A stretch of 64,000 bases of DNA from Jiella marina (GTDB lineage Bacteria > Pseudomonadota > Alphaproteobacteria > Rhizobiales > Rhizobiaceae), in the NCBI RefSeq assembly GCF_024359545.1, contig NZ_JAKQZG010000005.1:272991-336990 (forward strand), read 5' to 3'. A program made the translations under genes and the position numbers. Positions 55,865-64,000 of the stretch are shown piece by piece; within the stretch, counting starts at the first letter, position 1, and every line of letters begins with the position of its first letter. The notes beneath the pieces were generated by a model. It was not told the DNA's origin. It saw only the letters and a program-made list of their open reading frames with translations, and did no database searches.

Positions 55865-56578
55865 ATGTCGGCGATTGGGTTTACGGAAGAACGCTGGGTC
55901 AAGCCGGACCCCATGAGCAATCCTCAAAGTGTCGAGCGGCAGTTCCGGGCTCGCCGCTTTCGCCATATGCGGGCCATGATCGACGCCTGCCTTCGGGAGA
56001 AGGAAACGGTCGAGATTCTCGACCTCGGCGGCACCGAGGATTATTGGCGGATCGCCGAGGATTATCTGGCTCAGAATGCCGGCCGGATCCACATCACCAT
56101 GGTCAACAATGAACCGGGGGTGCCGCCTTCGAGCGCCGCGTTTTCGGCGGCAGCCGGGGATGCATGTGATCCGGAGCTCTTCGCGGGGCGGCGTTTCGAC
56201 ATCGTGCACTCGAACTCGGTCATCGAGCATGTCGGCGACGAAGCGCGGATGGCCGCCTTTGCTGACAATGTCAGGCGTCTTTCGGATCGGTTCTTCGTCC
56301 AGACCCCGAACTACTGGTTCCCGCTCGAGCCGCATTTCCGCTTCGTCGGGTTCCAGTGGCTGCCGCTCGGGATGCGCATCGCGTTGATGCAGCGCTTCAA
56401 CCTGGGCTTCTTTCCCCGCGCCCGGTCCTATGAGGAGGCCCACGCCAATGTGGCCGAGATCCGGCTCCTCGACCGGCGGATGATGCGGTGCCTGTTTCCC
56501 GAGGCCGCGATCGTCGATGAAAAGATCTTCGGCCTGACGAAGTCGCTGATGGCGATCCGCGGCAAGGGTCGCGACTGA
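55865..56578 (+). CDS. Class I SAM-dependent methyltransferase, function unknown
   Basis: A 237-residue protein of the Methyltransf_11/25 type: motif I is VEILDLGGTEDYWRIA (a GG rather than GxGxG loop), then IHITMVNNEP, and IVHSNSVIEHVGD, where the SAM-dependent fold places its acidic motif II/III. C-terminal residues FFVQTPNYWFPLEPHF resemble those of glycan- or lipid-modifying methyltransferases next to cell-surface genes. GGAGAG lies six bases before ATG 55865; ATG 55859 abuts it. Neighbours do not point to a pathway. Confidence 0.75.
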   Translation: MSAIGFTEERWVKPDPMSNPQSVERQFRARRFRHMRAMIDACLREKETVEILDLGGTEDYWRIAEDYLAQNAGRIHITMVNNEPGVPPSSAAFSAAAGDACDPELFAGRRFDIVHSNSVIEHVGDEARMAAFADNVRRLSDRFFVQTPNYWFPLEPHFRFVGFQWLPLGMRIALMQRFNLGFFPRARSYEEAHANVAEIRLLDRRMMRCLFPEAAIVDEKIFGLTKSLMAIRGKGRD

Positions 56579-56626
56579 GTGGCACGAGTTTGAAGGACGG
56601 GTGTCGCGAGCCCCGCGTGGCTCTCG

Positions 56627-56866
56627 TCATTCCTCCTTGAGGAAGACCTCCACCGTCCCCTTCAGCTTGACCGTCAGCGGCTTGCCCTTTCGGTCGAGCG
56701 CTTTTCCGGCCTGGACCCGGATCCAGCCTTCGCTCACACAATACTCCTCGACATTGGTCTTCTCGGCGCCATTGAAGATCACGCCCACGCCCTTGGCGAG
56801 GAGCTCCTCGTCGTAATGGGGGCTGTCGGGATCGATCGAAAGGCGATCGGGCAGGGTCTCTGACAT
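56627..56866 (-). CDS. DUF3297 family protein
   Basis: A 79-residue protein of the DUF3297 family, function unknown. It begins MSETLPDRLSIDPDSPHYDE, continues GVGVIFNGAEKTNVEEYCVSEGWIRV and ends in an acidic KGTVEVFLKEE. GGAGAG precedes the ATG. The 366 bases between it and the divergent L,D-transpeptidase gene hold tandem TTCATG repeats. Confidence 0.88.
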   Translation of the reverse strand: MSETLPDRLSIDPDSPHYDEELLAKGVGVIFNGAEKTNVEEYCVSEGWIRVQAGKALDRKGKPLTVKLKGTVEVFLKEE

Positions 56867-57232
56867 CTCAACTCTCCGAAAATCTGCGCGGCGTGCTGCT
56901 TAGGCCATCGCGGTCCTGCAGGAAAGGCCTCCGACTTGTGGGGCCCGCGCGGTCGGGTCGCCCCTTGGCCATTTTCATGTCCGGTTCATGTGCCAAGGTT
57001 CAGAATGGCTCGAACGTATTAGATGGGCCGGTGAAGGACCGCGCGGGCCCCCGACGTGGGAACTGGCTTCCTTGCAGATTTCGGAAGCCTCCGGCGCGGG
57101 TCGTTGCGCGGGCACTCGGAAGAAGAGCCGCAAGCGGGCATGACGGCCGCCGGGGCGGTGCGCGAGCGTGTTCGGTCGTTCGCGCAGGGCTGGCTCGTCC
57201 GCGGATCGTGACGGCAAAGGACATTCGGACTG
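56867..57232. other. 366-base divergent intergenic region
   Basis: No gene is evident. It holds TTCATG at 56974 and 56985 (11 bases apart, same face of the helix) and a related TTCAGA at 56999. I see no convincing sigma-70 pair or terminator. Confidence 0.5.
56974..57004 (+). repeat. Tandem TTCATG repeats upstream of an L,D-transpeptidase gene
   Basis: TTCATG at 56974-56979 and 56985-56990 are exactly 11 bases apart, and a third degenerate TTCAGA follows at 56999. One-turn spacing is typical of direct-repeat response-regulator sites. The regulator is not identified. Confidence 0.4.
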
Positions 57233-58726
57233 ATGAAGACACTTGCATTCGGATGCATGATCGCGGCGGCGGCCTGGTCGGCGGCAGGCCCGGCCCTTTC
57301 GGCCGAGCCGTCAGCGGCATCGCGGGAGGCCGAAGCGCCCATCCTGCTTGCCCAGGCCTATGACAACTGGCCGGAAGGCACGGTCGAGGTCTATGAGGAC
57401 CAGTTCGGCCAGCGGCTCTTCATCGATCGCAATGGCCGGATCATCGGCGTGGAAGGCGAGCGCAATCGTTTCCGTCGTCGCTCCGACGATCGCGGCGGTG
57501 AAGTCATTTTCGGACCGCCGCCGCCCGGCGCCGTGCTGGAAGGCCGGGTCGGCGAAGACCCGCGCGGTTTGCGCGACCGGCGTCAGCGCGATTTCGATCG
57601 CCCTCGCACGATCGACCCCTATGACGACCCGGTCTACGACGACCGCGCCTTCGACGACGACCCCGTCCAGGCATCGCTACTGCCGGCGCCGAACGATCGG
57701 CGCGACGACGTGGGCGATGTGGTGAGAGAGGCGGAACTGCCGCGAGACTCACGGAGCCCGGCGACACCCGGCGATGATTTCGGAAATGGCCGGCTGCCGA
57801 GCGCCGACCCGCTCCCGACGGAAGGCCAGACGATTAAAGAAACTGATCCGGCCCCTCAGATCGTCGCGCCGAGCGGAAAGAACGCGCGGGCCGAGGTGGC
57901 CGCGCTGCAGGTCCTGCTCGACCGCGCCGGCATGTCGCCCGGGGTGATCGACGGCCGCATCGGCTCGAACGTCAACAAGGCGGTCGCCGCCTATCGCGAA
58001 AAGTTCGGCCGCACGCTCCCGACTGGCGACGCCAAGGCTCTCGCCGAGGAACTGGACGACACCGGCGGTCCCGCCATCGTGGAATACGAGATCACGTCCG
58101 AGGACGTCGCCGGACCTTATGTCGCCGCGATCCCGAGCGACTATGGCGAGAAGGCGAAGCTCCCGGCGCTGAGCTTCACGCGAGTCTCGGAGCGCCTGGC
58201 CGAGAAATTCCACATGGACGAGGATTATCTCAAGGAGATCAATCCCGGGGCGGATTTCGACCGGCCCGGCACGCGGATCAAGGTGGCGAATGTCGGCAAG
58301 AACGTCACCGGCGAGGTGAAGCGGATCGTAGCGGACAAGGGTCGCGAGCAGGTTCGTGCCTATGCCGCCGACGGAACGTTGCTCGCCGCTTATCCGTCGA
58401 CCATCGGCTCGGCCGACACGCCGTCGCCGTCCGGTGTCGTGCAGGTCAACCGCATCGCCTTCGACCCGAACTACACCTACAATCCGAAGGTCAATTTCAA
58501 GCAGGGCAACAATGACAAGGTCCTGACCATTCCGCCGGGGCCGAACGGTCCGGTCGGAACGATCTGGATCGCCCTGTCAAAGCCCACCTACGGCATTCAC
58601 GGAACGCCGGAACCCTCCCGGATCGGCAAGACCAACAGTCATGGCTGCGTTCGCCTCACCAACTGGGACGCTTATGAACTCGCCAAGCTCGTCAAGCCGG
58701 GTGTCATGGTGGAGTTCACCGAGTAG
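57233..58726 (+). CDS. L,D-transpeptidase (YkuD) with peptidoglycan-binding domain, copy 1
   Basis: A 497-residue exported cross-linking enzyme. A signal peptide (1-24) is followed by an Asp/Arg-rich low-complexity linker (about 75-195), a peptidoglycan-binding domain (AEVAALQVLLDRAGMSPGVIDGRIGSNVNKAVAAY, about 220-255), a LysM-like connecting segment (LAEKFHMDEDYLKEINPGADF) and the YkuD domain with the active site SHGCVRL (C472). It would form 3-3 peptide links or attach proteins to peptidoglycan. Start ATG 57233 has a loosely placed AAAGGA. It is the longer of two paralogues. Confidence 0.92.
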   Translation: MKTLAFGCMIAAAAWSAAGPALSAEPSAASREAEAPILLAQAYDNWPEGTVEVYEDQFGQRLFIDRNGRIIGVEGERNRFRRRSDDRGGEVIFGPPPPGAVLEGRVGEDPRGLRDRRQRDFDRPRTIDPYDDPVYDDRAFDDDPVQASLLPAPNDRRDDVGDVVREAELPRDSRSPATPGDDFGNGRLPSADPLPTEGQTIKETDPAPQIVAPSGKNARAEVAALQVLLDRAGMSPGVIDGRIGSNVNKAVAAYREKFGRTLPTGDAKALAEELDDTGGPAIVEYEITSEDVAGPYVAAIPSDYGEKAKLPALSFTRVSERLAEKFHMDEDYLKEINPGADFDRPGTRIKVANVGKNVTGEVKRIVADKGREQVRAYAADGTLLAAYPSTIGSADTPSPSGVVQVNRIAFDPNYTYNPKVNFKQGNNDKVLTIPPGPNGPVGTIWIALSKPTYGIHGTPEPSRIGKTNSHGCVRLTNWDAYELAKLVKPGVMVEFTE

Positions 58727-58879
58727 GGAGCAAGGCGCGGTGTTCATACTCGCCCTTGCCGCACCACATGGGCCGCGCAGGCCGGCAACGTTTCGTTGAC
58801 CATGTTCACGCGATGGGGGGAGCCAAGTGCTCCCTCTATCCGTTTCAAGGACTTGGCTTTATCCGAAACGGGGCATTTG

Positions 58880-60094
58880 ATGAAAATTTTTGCTTACGCC
58901 GCCGCCGGCCTTCTCGGCTCTCTTTCCACAGGGCAGGCGCTCGCTCAGTCGTCGTTCCTGTCCGAATCGGTGATCGACAGCGCGACCTATGCAGATTGGC
59001 GGGCACGCCAACAAGCCGACAGCCAGATCGCTGCGAGCGCCGAGGCCGATCCTACGGTGCCCGAGATCGAGCCCGCCCCCGCCGGCGACGGCGCGACGCC
59101 TGGGACGGAGTCGCAAGGCCAGGCCAGCGATGCGGAACCGCCCAAAGTTCAGGTGCCGGGTGAGCCCGACATGGCGGTCGCCACACCCGACAACACCACC
59201 GACATTCCCGACGAGGCCGCCCTTCAAACCCTCGACGACCCGGACGCGCCCGACCCCTTCCTGATCAGACTGCAGGTCCTGCTCGACAGAGCGGATGCCT
59301 CGCCGGGCGTCATCGACGGATATCTCGGGGAGAACACCCGGAAAGCGGTCCGCGCCTACGAGGCGATGCGCGATCTCCCGGTGGATGGCGAGATCGATTC
59401 CAATTTGTGGAACATTCTGGTGGTCGACGAGGGTTCGGCGATGACGACCTATCGCATCACGGAGGAGGACGTCTCCGGACAATACGTGACGACCATTCCC
59501 GACGACTACGCCGAACTTGCCGAGATGGATTGGCTGGGGTTCCACGGCCCCGCCGAAATGCTGGCAGAGAAGTTCCATATGGACGAGGAGCTCCTGAAGG
59601 CGCTCAATCCGCAGGCCGATTTCTCCCGGGCCGGCGAGGAGATCCTGGTGACGGAAATCGGCGCGCCGGCATCGATCAAGGTCACGCGAATCACCGTCGA
59701 CAGGGGCAGGGGCGCGTTGACGGCCTATGACGAGGAGGGCGCGATCGTGCTTTCGGCACCGGCCACCATCGGTTCCGAAGACAACCCGTCTCCATCCGGC
59801 ACCGTCACGGTGAAGGGCGTCGCGCCCGATCCGACCTACAGCTACGATCCCGAGCAGAACTTCACCCAGGGCGACAACACGCAGGAACTGACGATCCCCC
59901 CGGGGCCGAACGGTCCGGTCGGATCGGTCTGGATCGATCTTTCCAAGCCGACCTATGGCATTCATGGCACCGCGCATCCGGCCCTGATCGACAAGACCGT
60001 CAGTCATGGATGCGTTCGGTTGACCAATTGGGACGCGGAGGCCCTGGCCGGGCTGGTCCGGCCGGGCGAGACCCAGGTCGAGTTCGTCCAGTGA
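58880..60094 (+). CDS. L,D-transpeptidase (YkuD) with peptidoglycan-binding domain, copy 2
   Basis: A 404-residue paralogue of the gene before it: signal peptide (MKIFAYAAAGLLGSLSTGQALA), a shorter acidic linker, peptidoglycan-binding domain (LQVLLDRADASPGVIDGYLGENTRKAVRAYE), connecting segment (LAEKFHMDEELLKALNPQADF) and YkuD active site SHGCVRL (C378). Its stop overlaps the GTG of the extensin-like gene, implying coupled translation. It arose by duplication; the two share domain order but differ in linker composition (Arg/Asp in copy 1, Asp/Glu/Pro in copy 2). Confidence 0.92.
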   Translation: MKIFAYAAAGLLGSLSTGQALAQSSFLSESVIDSATYADWRARQQADSQIAASAEADPTVPEIEPAPAGDGATPGTESQGQASDAEPPKVQVPGEPDMAVATPDNTTDIPDEAALQTLDDPDAPDPFLIRLQVLLDRADASPGVIDGYLGENTRKAVRAYEAMRDLPVDGEIDSNLWNILVVDEGSAMTTYRITEEDVSGQYVTTIPDDYAELAEMDWLGFHGPAEMLAEKFHMDEELLKALNPQADFSRAGEEILVTEIGAPASIKVTRITVDRGRGALTAYDEEGAIVLSAPATIGSEDNPSPSGTVTVKGVAPDPTYSYDPEQNFTQGDNTQELTIPPGPNGPVGSVWIDLSKPTYGIHGTAHPALIDKTVSHGCVRLTNWDAEALAGLVRPGETQVEFVQ

Positions 60095-61317
60095 GGCTCG
60101 CACTCTGCACGGCCGCAGCACTTCTGACCGGCTGGCCGACACCTTCGGGCTCCAGCGAGCCAATGGGGCGGGGTTCGCTGTTCGACAGCATATTTGCAGG
60201 CCCTGACGAGGCTCGTGCGCAATCGCGCCAGAACGGGCTCGATGCGGAGCGAGACGAGGCGGAACCGGCTCCTTTGCCGACCAATCCGCCGATACCCACT
60301 TCGCGGCCTGACGAAGGGCAGGAGCGCTCCGACGGGCTTCCCGAAGGTGGCGCGAGGGCACAGCCGGCAGGAGACTCCGATGAATCTCAGGACAGCCCTG
60401 CAGGGGAAGGAATGAGAACATCGGAGGGAGTCGACACGTCAGCGTCGGCGAAAGCCGCCGACACCGGGAAGGCCGAATCAACGCCGCCTGGCCAGATGTC
60501 CGAGGGGGAGGCAAGGCGCAAGAACCGTCAGGAGTCGGGCTCCAAGCGGGATGCGGACGCTGCATCCGCGCCGGGGGAGGGCGCACTTCCAACGCTTGGT
60601 CCGCTTCCGGACAAGCGGCCGGAGCGAGCAGCGGGCGCCACCGAACTCGGCGAAAGCGACGAATCGGCTCATTCAAGCGCGCCACCCGTTGCCTCACCGG
60701 CGGTGACTTTGCAGGAACTGCAAAGCATGACCGGCAAGATCACGCCAGCCGATGCCGTGCTGGCCGCCGCGGCAGTCAAGGATGCCCGGGCTTGCGAGGC
60801 GGAACTGTCGCGACGCGGCGTCGTATTCGAGGTTAAGGCGAGCATCAGCGAAGGGATGTGCGGCGTTCTGCGACCGGTCGAAATCAAGCGGCTGAGTTCG
60901 GGAATCGCGGTCGAGCCCGCGACGGAGATTCTCTGCCGCACCGCGCTGGCGCTCGATGTCTGGGCGAGCGAAGTGATCGTACCGGCGGCCAAGGCGTCGT
61001 TTCCCAAAACCAGTGTCGATCGGATTCGGCACGCCAGCACCTTTGTCTGCCGGTCACGCGCGTCGGGCGCGAAGATATCCGAACACGCGCGCGGCAGCGC
61101 GCTCGACATCGCTTCCCTCCATCTTGCATCTGGTCGCGAGCTAAAGGTCGTCGGGCGGGAGGGAAAATCGGCGATGGCGCGCTTCCAGCACGCGATCAGG
61201 GAAGGGGCCTGCGGGCCTTTCAAGACGGTGCTGGGGCCGGGCACGGATTCCGATCACGCCACCCACTTCCATCTGGACATCGCAGCGCGACGCGGTGGCG
61301 CCACCTACTGCCGCTGA
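60091..61317 (+). CDS. Extensin-like family protein
   Basis: A 408-residue exported protein with an N-terminal hydrophobic segment, a long disordered linker rich in Pro, Glu, Gly and Ser (about 45-215), and an extensin-like C-terminal domain: CEAELSRRGVVFE, CGVLRPVEI, HARGSALDIAS and SDHATHFHLDIAARRGG. The His/Asp residues resemble the zinc site of VanY/M15-type peptidases, so peptidoglycan hydrolysis is plausible but unproven. GTG 60091 overlaps the L,D-transpeptidase stop. Confidence 0.85.
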   Translation: MRLALCTAAALLTGWPTPSGSSEPMGRGSLFDSIFAGPDEARAQSRQNGLDAERDEAEPAPLPTNPPIPTSRPDEGQERSDGLPEGGARAQPAGDSDESQDSPAGEGMRTSEGVDTSASAKAADTGKAESTPPGQMSEGEARRKNRQESGSKRDADAASAPGEGALPTLGPLPDKRPERAAGATELGESDESAHSSAPPVASPAVTLQELQSMTGKITPADAVLAAAAVKDARACEAELSRRGVVFEVKASISEGMCGVLRPVEIKRLSSGIAVEPATEILCRTALALDVWASEVIVPAAKASFPKTSVDRIRHASTFVCRSRASGAKISEHARGSALDIASLHLASGRELKVVGREGKSAMARFQHAIREGACGPFKTVLGPGTDSDHATHFHLDIAARRGGATYCR

Positions 61318-61362
61318 AGCGGGCCCCCTTCGCGCGGGCAGATGTCGTGACGGCGAAAGCGG

Positions 61363-63345
61363 TCAGTTCGCGGCAATCAGCGGCGTGTCGATCCGCTCCT
61401 CCAAGAGCGCGTCGATTCGCTCGCGTTCCTTCTGGAAAGTTGCGAGATCCTCGCCCTCAAGCACCTTGCCGGCAGGCAGCTTGATCCGCATCGGGTCGAC
61501 GCGCTTGTCGTTCACATGGACCTCGTAGTGGAGATGATTGCCGGTCGAGAGTCCGGTGGAGCCGACATAGCCAATGATCTGGCCCTGGCGCACTCGGGCG
61601 CCGGCCTTGATGTTCTTGGCGAACGAGCTCTGATGGGAATAGGTGGTTTCGTAGCCATTCGCGTGGCGCAGGATCGTCTGGCGGCCGTAGCCGCTCGACC
61701 AGCCGGCCTTCTTGACGATGCCATCACCCGCGGCGAGGATTGGCGTCCCCCTGGGGGCGGCCCAGTCCACGCCCCAATGGGGCCGGCGATAGCCGAGCAC
61801 CGGATGGCGGCGGCTCGGCGAGAAGCTCGAGGTGAAGCGCGCGTTCGGAACCGGCTTTCGCAGCAGGAACTGGTCGGCGCTCCGCCCGTCCGGATCGAAA
61901 TAGTCGGCGCGCTCGGAATCCTCCGGGCGGAAGCGGTAATAGCGCTTCACCATCTCGCCCACATGGATCTCCACATAGAGCATTTCGGCCGGTAGCGGAG
62001 CCTGACCCTCGCCGACTTCCTTCATCGAGTAGAACACGGCAAGGCGGTCGCTCGGCGAAAGCTTCGACTGGAGATCGACATCGCTGCCGAGCATCCTGAC
62101 CAGCTGTCGGCAAAGGCGGATGTCGAGCCCGTAGGAGAGAGCGGCCTGAAAGATGCCGTCATAAACTGTCGGCATATCGTTTCGTATCGGCGCTTCGTTC
62201 TCGTTGACGTCGATGGCGTTGGCAACCGAATCGGCCATCTCCGGAGCTTCGGCGGGGTCGAATATGCCTTCTTCGGTCGCGGCCACCGTCGCCAGGTGGC
62301 GTTCGCCGCGATAGGCGGAAAGTCGGACGATCTCGGAGCGGGGCCGCTGCGGTCCCATCGTTTCGCCCACCGGAGCCGTTGCCGTCTCGACGCCGATTCG
62401 CAAGGCGTCTCCAGGCTTCAGCTCATTGGTGTCGAGAAGCGTCGCGAGCGCTTCCACGGCGGATTCGGCGGACGGGCCGTCATGGCCGGCGCGATCGAGC
62501 ATGTCGAGCAGCGCGGCCGTCTGGCGGAACGGGACGATCTCCTCGTGGAAGCGGCTGAACCCGATTTCGCCGATGTCTGCCACGGCCGTCGAGACGTTCT
62601 GGGCGACGACCCGGAAGGCGGAGCCCGGTTCGTATTCGGCGATCTCCGCATTGAGGCCGAAGCGAAACGGATCGACGACGCCGAGCGAGGCCACCCGCAC
62701 CGGCTTCTCGTCGAGCCTCGAGGCGACCGAGCGCACGAGGCCTTCGGCGGAATTCGCGTCAATCTCGACGGTGCGCTCGTAGTTGGCCGGCTCGAAGTCG
62801 AACGGCTCGACCTTGAGCCGCACCTCCGATTCGACCCGGGCGCCATAGATCTGAGCGGGCTCGTCGGGGTCGCTGTCCCCTTCTTCATCGGCGGTGGCGA
62901 AAATCTCGAGGGGATCGAAGCGGGGATATTCGGCGGTGGCCTGGTAGCGGGCGGCCAGCAGCATGTTCACATAGCCGAAGGGGAGGGTGCGGATCACCTC
63001 GCGGTCACCCTCGCGCGCGAGGGTGGAGAGTTCCATGATCTGACGGCTGCGCGCGACTGGCATCGCCGTTGCCACGACTCGCGTTCCCTTGGCGGTCTCG
63101 CCCGGCGCGATCTCGCCGCGGGCCAGGAGTCCAGCCGGCTTCGACGCGCCATGGTGACCGTCCAGCGCGGCCGAGAGCGCGATGCCCATGAGAGCGGTCG
63201 AGGTCAGGCCGGTCAGCAGCGTTCCCGCCAGCCAGCGTGCCGAGACCTGCCGCTTGTCAGGTCGGCGACGCCGATCCGCCAGCAGCGCCGGCTGATCCCC
63301 AAAGGCCGGTGCGAAACGCGATTTGTCATCAGACGAACGGCTCAT
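61363..63345 (-). CDS. M23 family metallopeptidase, membrane-anchored
   Basis: A 660-residue protein with a cytoplasmic Arg-rich head, one membrane helix (about 38-60), a long periplasmic region and a C-terminal LytM/M23 domain: HWGVDWAAPRGTPILAAGDG (HxxxD zinc ligands), RQTILRHANGYETTYSHQSSFA, and GNHLHYEVHVN (HxH). It should cleave peptidoglycan cross-links, or regulate amidases if degenerate; the zinc ligands are intact. GAGAGAGGG precedes ATG 63345. It is convergent with the extensin-like gene and closes a cell-wall gene cluster. Confidence 0.92.
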   Translation of the reverse strand: MSRSSDDKSRFAPAFGDQPALLADRRRRPDKRQVSARWLAGTLLTGLTSTALMGIALSAALDGHHGASKPAGLLARGEIAPGETAKGTRVVATAMPVARSRQIMELSTLAREGDREVIRTLPFGYVNMLLAARYQATAEYPRFDPLEIFATADEEGDSDPDEPAQIYGARVESEVRLKVEPFDFEPANYERTVEIDANSAEGLVRSVASRLDEKPVRVASLGVVDPFRFGLNAEIAEYEPGSAFRVVAQNVSTAVADIGEIGFSRFHEEIVPFRQTAALLDMLDRAGHDGPSAESAVEALATLLDTNELKPGDALRIGVETATAPVGETMGPQRPRSEIVRLSAYRGERHLATVAATEEGIFDPAEAPEMADSVANAIDVNENEAPIRNDMPTVYDGIFQAALSYGLDIRLCRQLVRMLGSDVDLQSKLSPSDRLAVFYSMKEVGEGQAPLPAEMLYVEIHVGEMVKRYYRFRPEDSERADYFDPDGRSADQFLLRKPVPNARFTSSFSPSRRHPVLGYRRPHWGVDWAAPRGTPILAAGDGIVKKAGWSSGYGRQTILRHANGYETTYSHQSSFAKNIKAGARVRQGQIIGYVGSTGLSTGNHLHYEVHVNDKRVDPMRIKLPAGKVLEGEDLATFQKERERIDALLEERIDTPLIAAN

Positions 63346-63740
63346 CCCTCTCTCCCGGCTCGCTACGAGCCGCTTCTCCCCGCGTTTTTTCCACTGATGC
63401 CCGCGTCCCCTGCGCCAGCACCTGAAGTTCCCTCTGTGCGAACAAGGTGGCAAAAACCGGGTCGGGCCCAGGATTTCCTGCAGTCCGTTATCCGCTGCAG
63501 GGGGCTACATACGGCATAGCCCAGCGGGGAAGGGGGCTCAAGCCGCGGTCCCGTCCGCACCCTCGCATGCGATCGGGAACGGCTCAGCGAAGAAGGAGAT
63601 CTGCTGCCGGGTGGGGTATGAGGGGAGGTGAAGCCATCGGCCGTGCCCGCCGATCACGAACCGAGTGTCTCCTGTAGAACCGCCGCGCGGCCGTTGGGGC
63701 GCAAGGCCTCGAGGATGGACGCTGAGAGGCGGAATCAGGC
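63346..63740. other. Region with no recognisable gene before the rRNA-type promoter
   Basis: About 395 bases. Reading frames here have no ribosome site or recognisable product. A run of GC-rich sequence with no hairpin/T-tract terminator. Confidence 0.5.
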
Positions 63741-63747
63741 CCCGACG

Positions 63748-63807
63748 AGTTTTTTGAAGTTTTTGCGAATGAGGCCGTTGACAGGGGGAACGGACGTCCC
63801 CTATATG
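63748..63807 (+). promoter_or_regulatory. Strong sigma-70-type promoter with UP-like tract, probably of an rRNA operon
   Basis: TTGACA at 63778-63783, an 18-base spacer and TATATG at 63802-63807, with an A/T-rich tract (two runs of T) at 63750-63765 upstream. A perfect -35 and this layout are typical of alphaproteobacterial rrn promoters, and the following leader has no coding frame up to the window end. The 16S gene itself is not seen, so the target is inferred. Confidence 0.6.
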
Positions 63808-64000
63808 GCGCTCATCAACGACGGCGGCGGCGCCGAGACGCTCTGAAGAGAGCGACACACCACTGGCTCGAAAATGAAGATTTTCGGCCGGAGGGATTTC
63901 GCGCCCCGATCGTCGGCATCTTTGAGTTTTGTCGATGAGTTCGGCCTTCCACCGAGGGCATGGATTTCTTCGCTTCTCTCGTCGCTTCGTTCCTTCGAAG

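Overview
The window (about 65% G+C) looks like chromosomal DNA of an alphaproteobacterium of the order Hyphomicrobiales (Rhizobiales). The reasons are the ydcH-ydcH-purE-purK block, the mutY / DUF721 / thioredoxin-like lipoprotein block, a hrpB-regB-regA (actS-actR) block, PmtA-type methyltransferases beside dnaJ, frequent GTG/TTG starts, and GGAAC-type and TTAA-N7-TTAA promoter motifs. A family-level guess (Aurantimonadaceae-like) is possible but weak. I found no integrase, transposase, CRISPR array, phage module or tRNA gene.

Layout. 1-1.6 kb: purine genes purK (cut by the window edge) and purE, with two small YdcH proteins. 1.7-6.4 kb (minus strand): acyl-CoA ligase, TauE/SafE permease, a self-processing P1/S58-type hydrolase and an orphan periplasmic binding protein. 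6.6-12.0 kb (plus): flavin reductase, MoxR, CoxE-like VWA protein, a split XdhC and a molybdopterin-binding/nucleotidyltransferase fusion. This is a molybdenum-hydroxylase maturation operon without any hydroxylase subunit. 12.2-17.6 kb: DedA, MOSC and FUSC-like membrane proteins, DUF2293, trmO, then an ArsR-methyltransferase fusion with metF behind a perfect 20-bp palindrome. 17.7-20.8 kb: a 28-residue membrane peptide gene, an amidase and an ornithine decarboxylase-type enzyme. 20.9-22.4 kb: a trypsin-like protease followed by a small protein that resembles the protease's own N-terminal region. 22.5-32.3 kb: DUF4112, CPA2 antiporter, PagL-like lipid A deacylase, cytochrome P450, dicarboxylate symporter, argB, a histidine phosphatase and prpE.

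32.5-39.4 kb: response regulator, HAD hydrolase, mutY, a DciA-like protein, DsbA-like lipoprotein and a divergent pyruvate phosphate dikinase. 39.5-45.6 kb: an acyltransferase behind a CtrA-type box, dnaJ, two tandem PmtA-like methyltransferases, an FMN reductase, an HdeD-like membrane protein and a helix-hairpin-helix protein. 45.7-52.8 kb: an SDR enzyme, a YnjBCD-type ABC importer and the helicase hrpB. 52.8-56.9 kb: a DUF892 protein with an EcfG-like promoter, the redox two-component system regB-regA, a methyltransferase behind an AT-rich stretch, and DUF3297. 57.2-63.3 kb is a cell-wall block: two L,D-transpeptidases, an extensin-like protein and a membrane-anchored M23 peptidase. The last 260 bases carry a strong sigma-70-type promoter with an A/T-rich upstream tract, probably driving an rRNA operon just outside the window.

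The parts most worth a second look are the protease / stand-alone N-domain pair (20.9-22.4 kb), the 28-residue membrane peptide (17.7 kb), the ArsR-methyltransferase/metF circuit, the orphan molybdenum maturation operon, and the diverged nucleotide-binding domain of the PPDK homologue.
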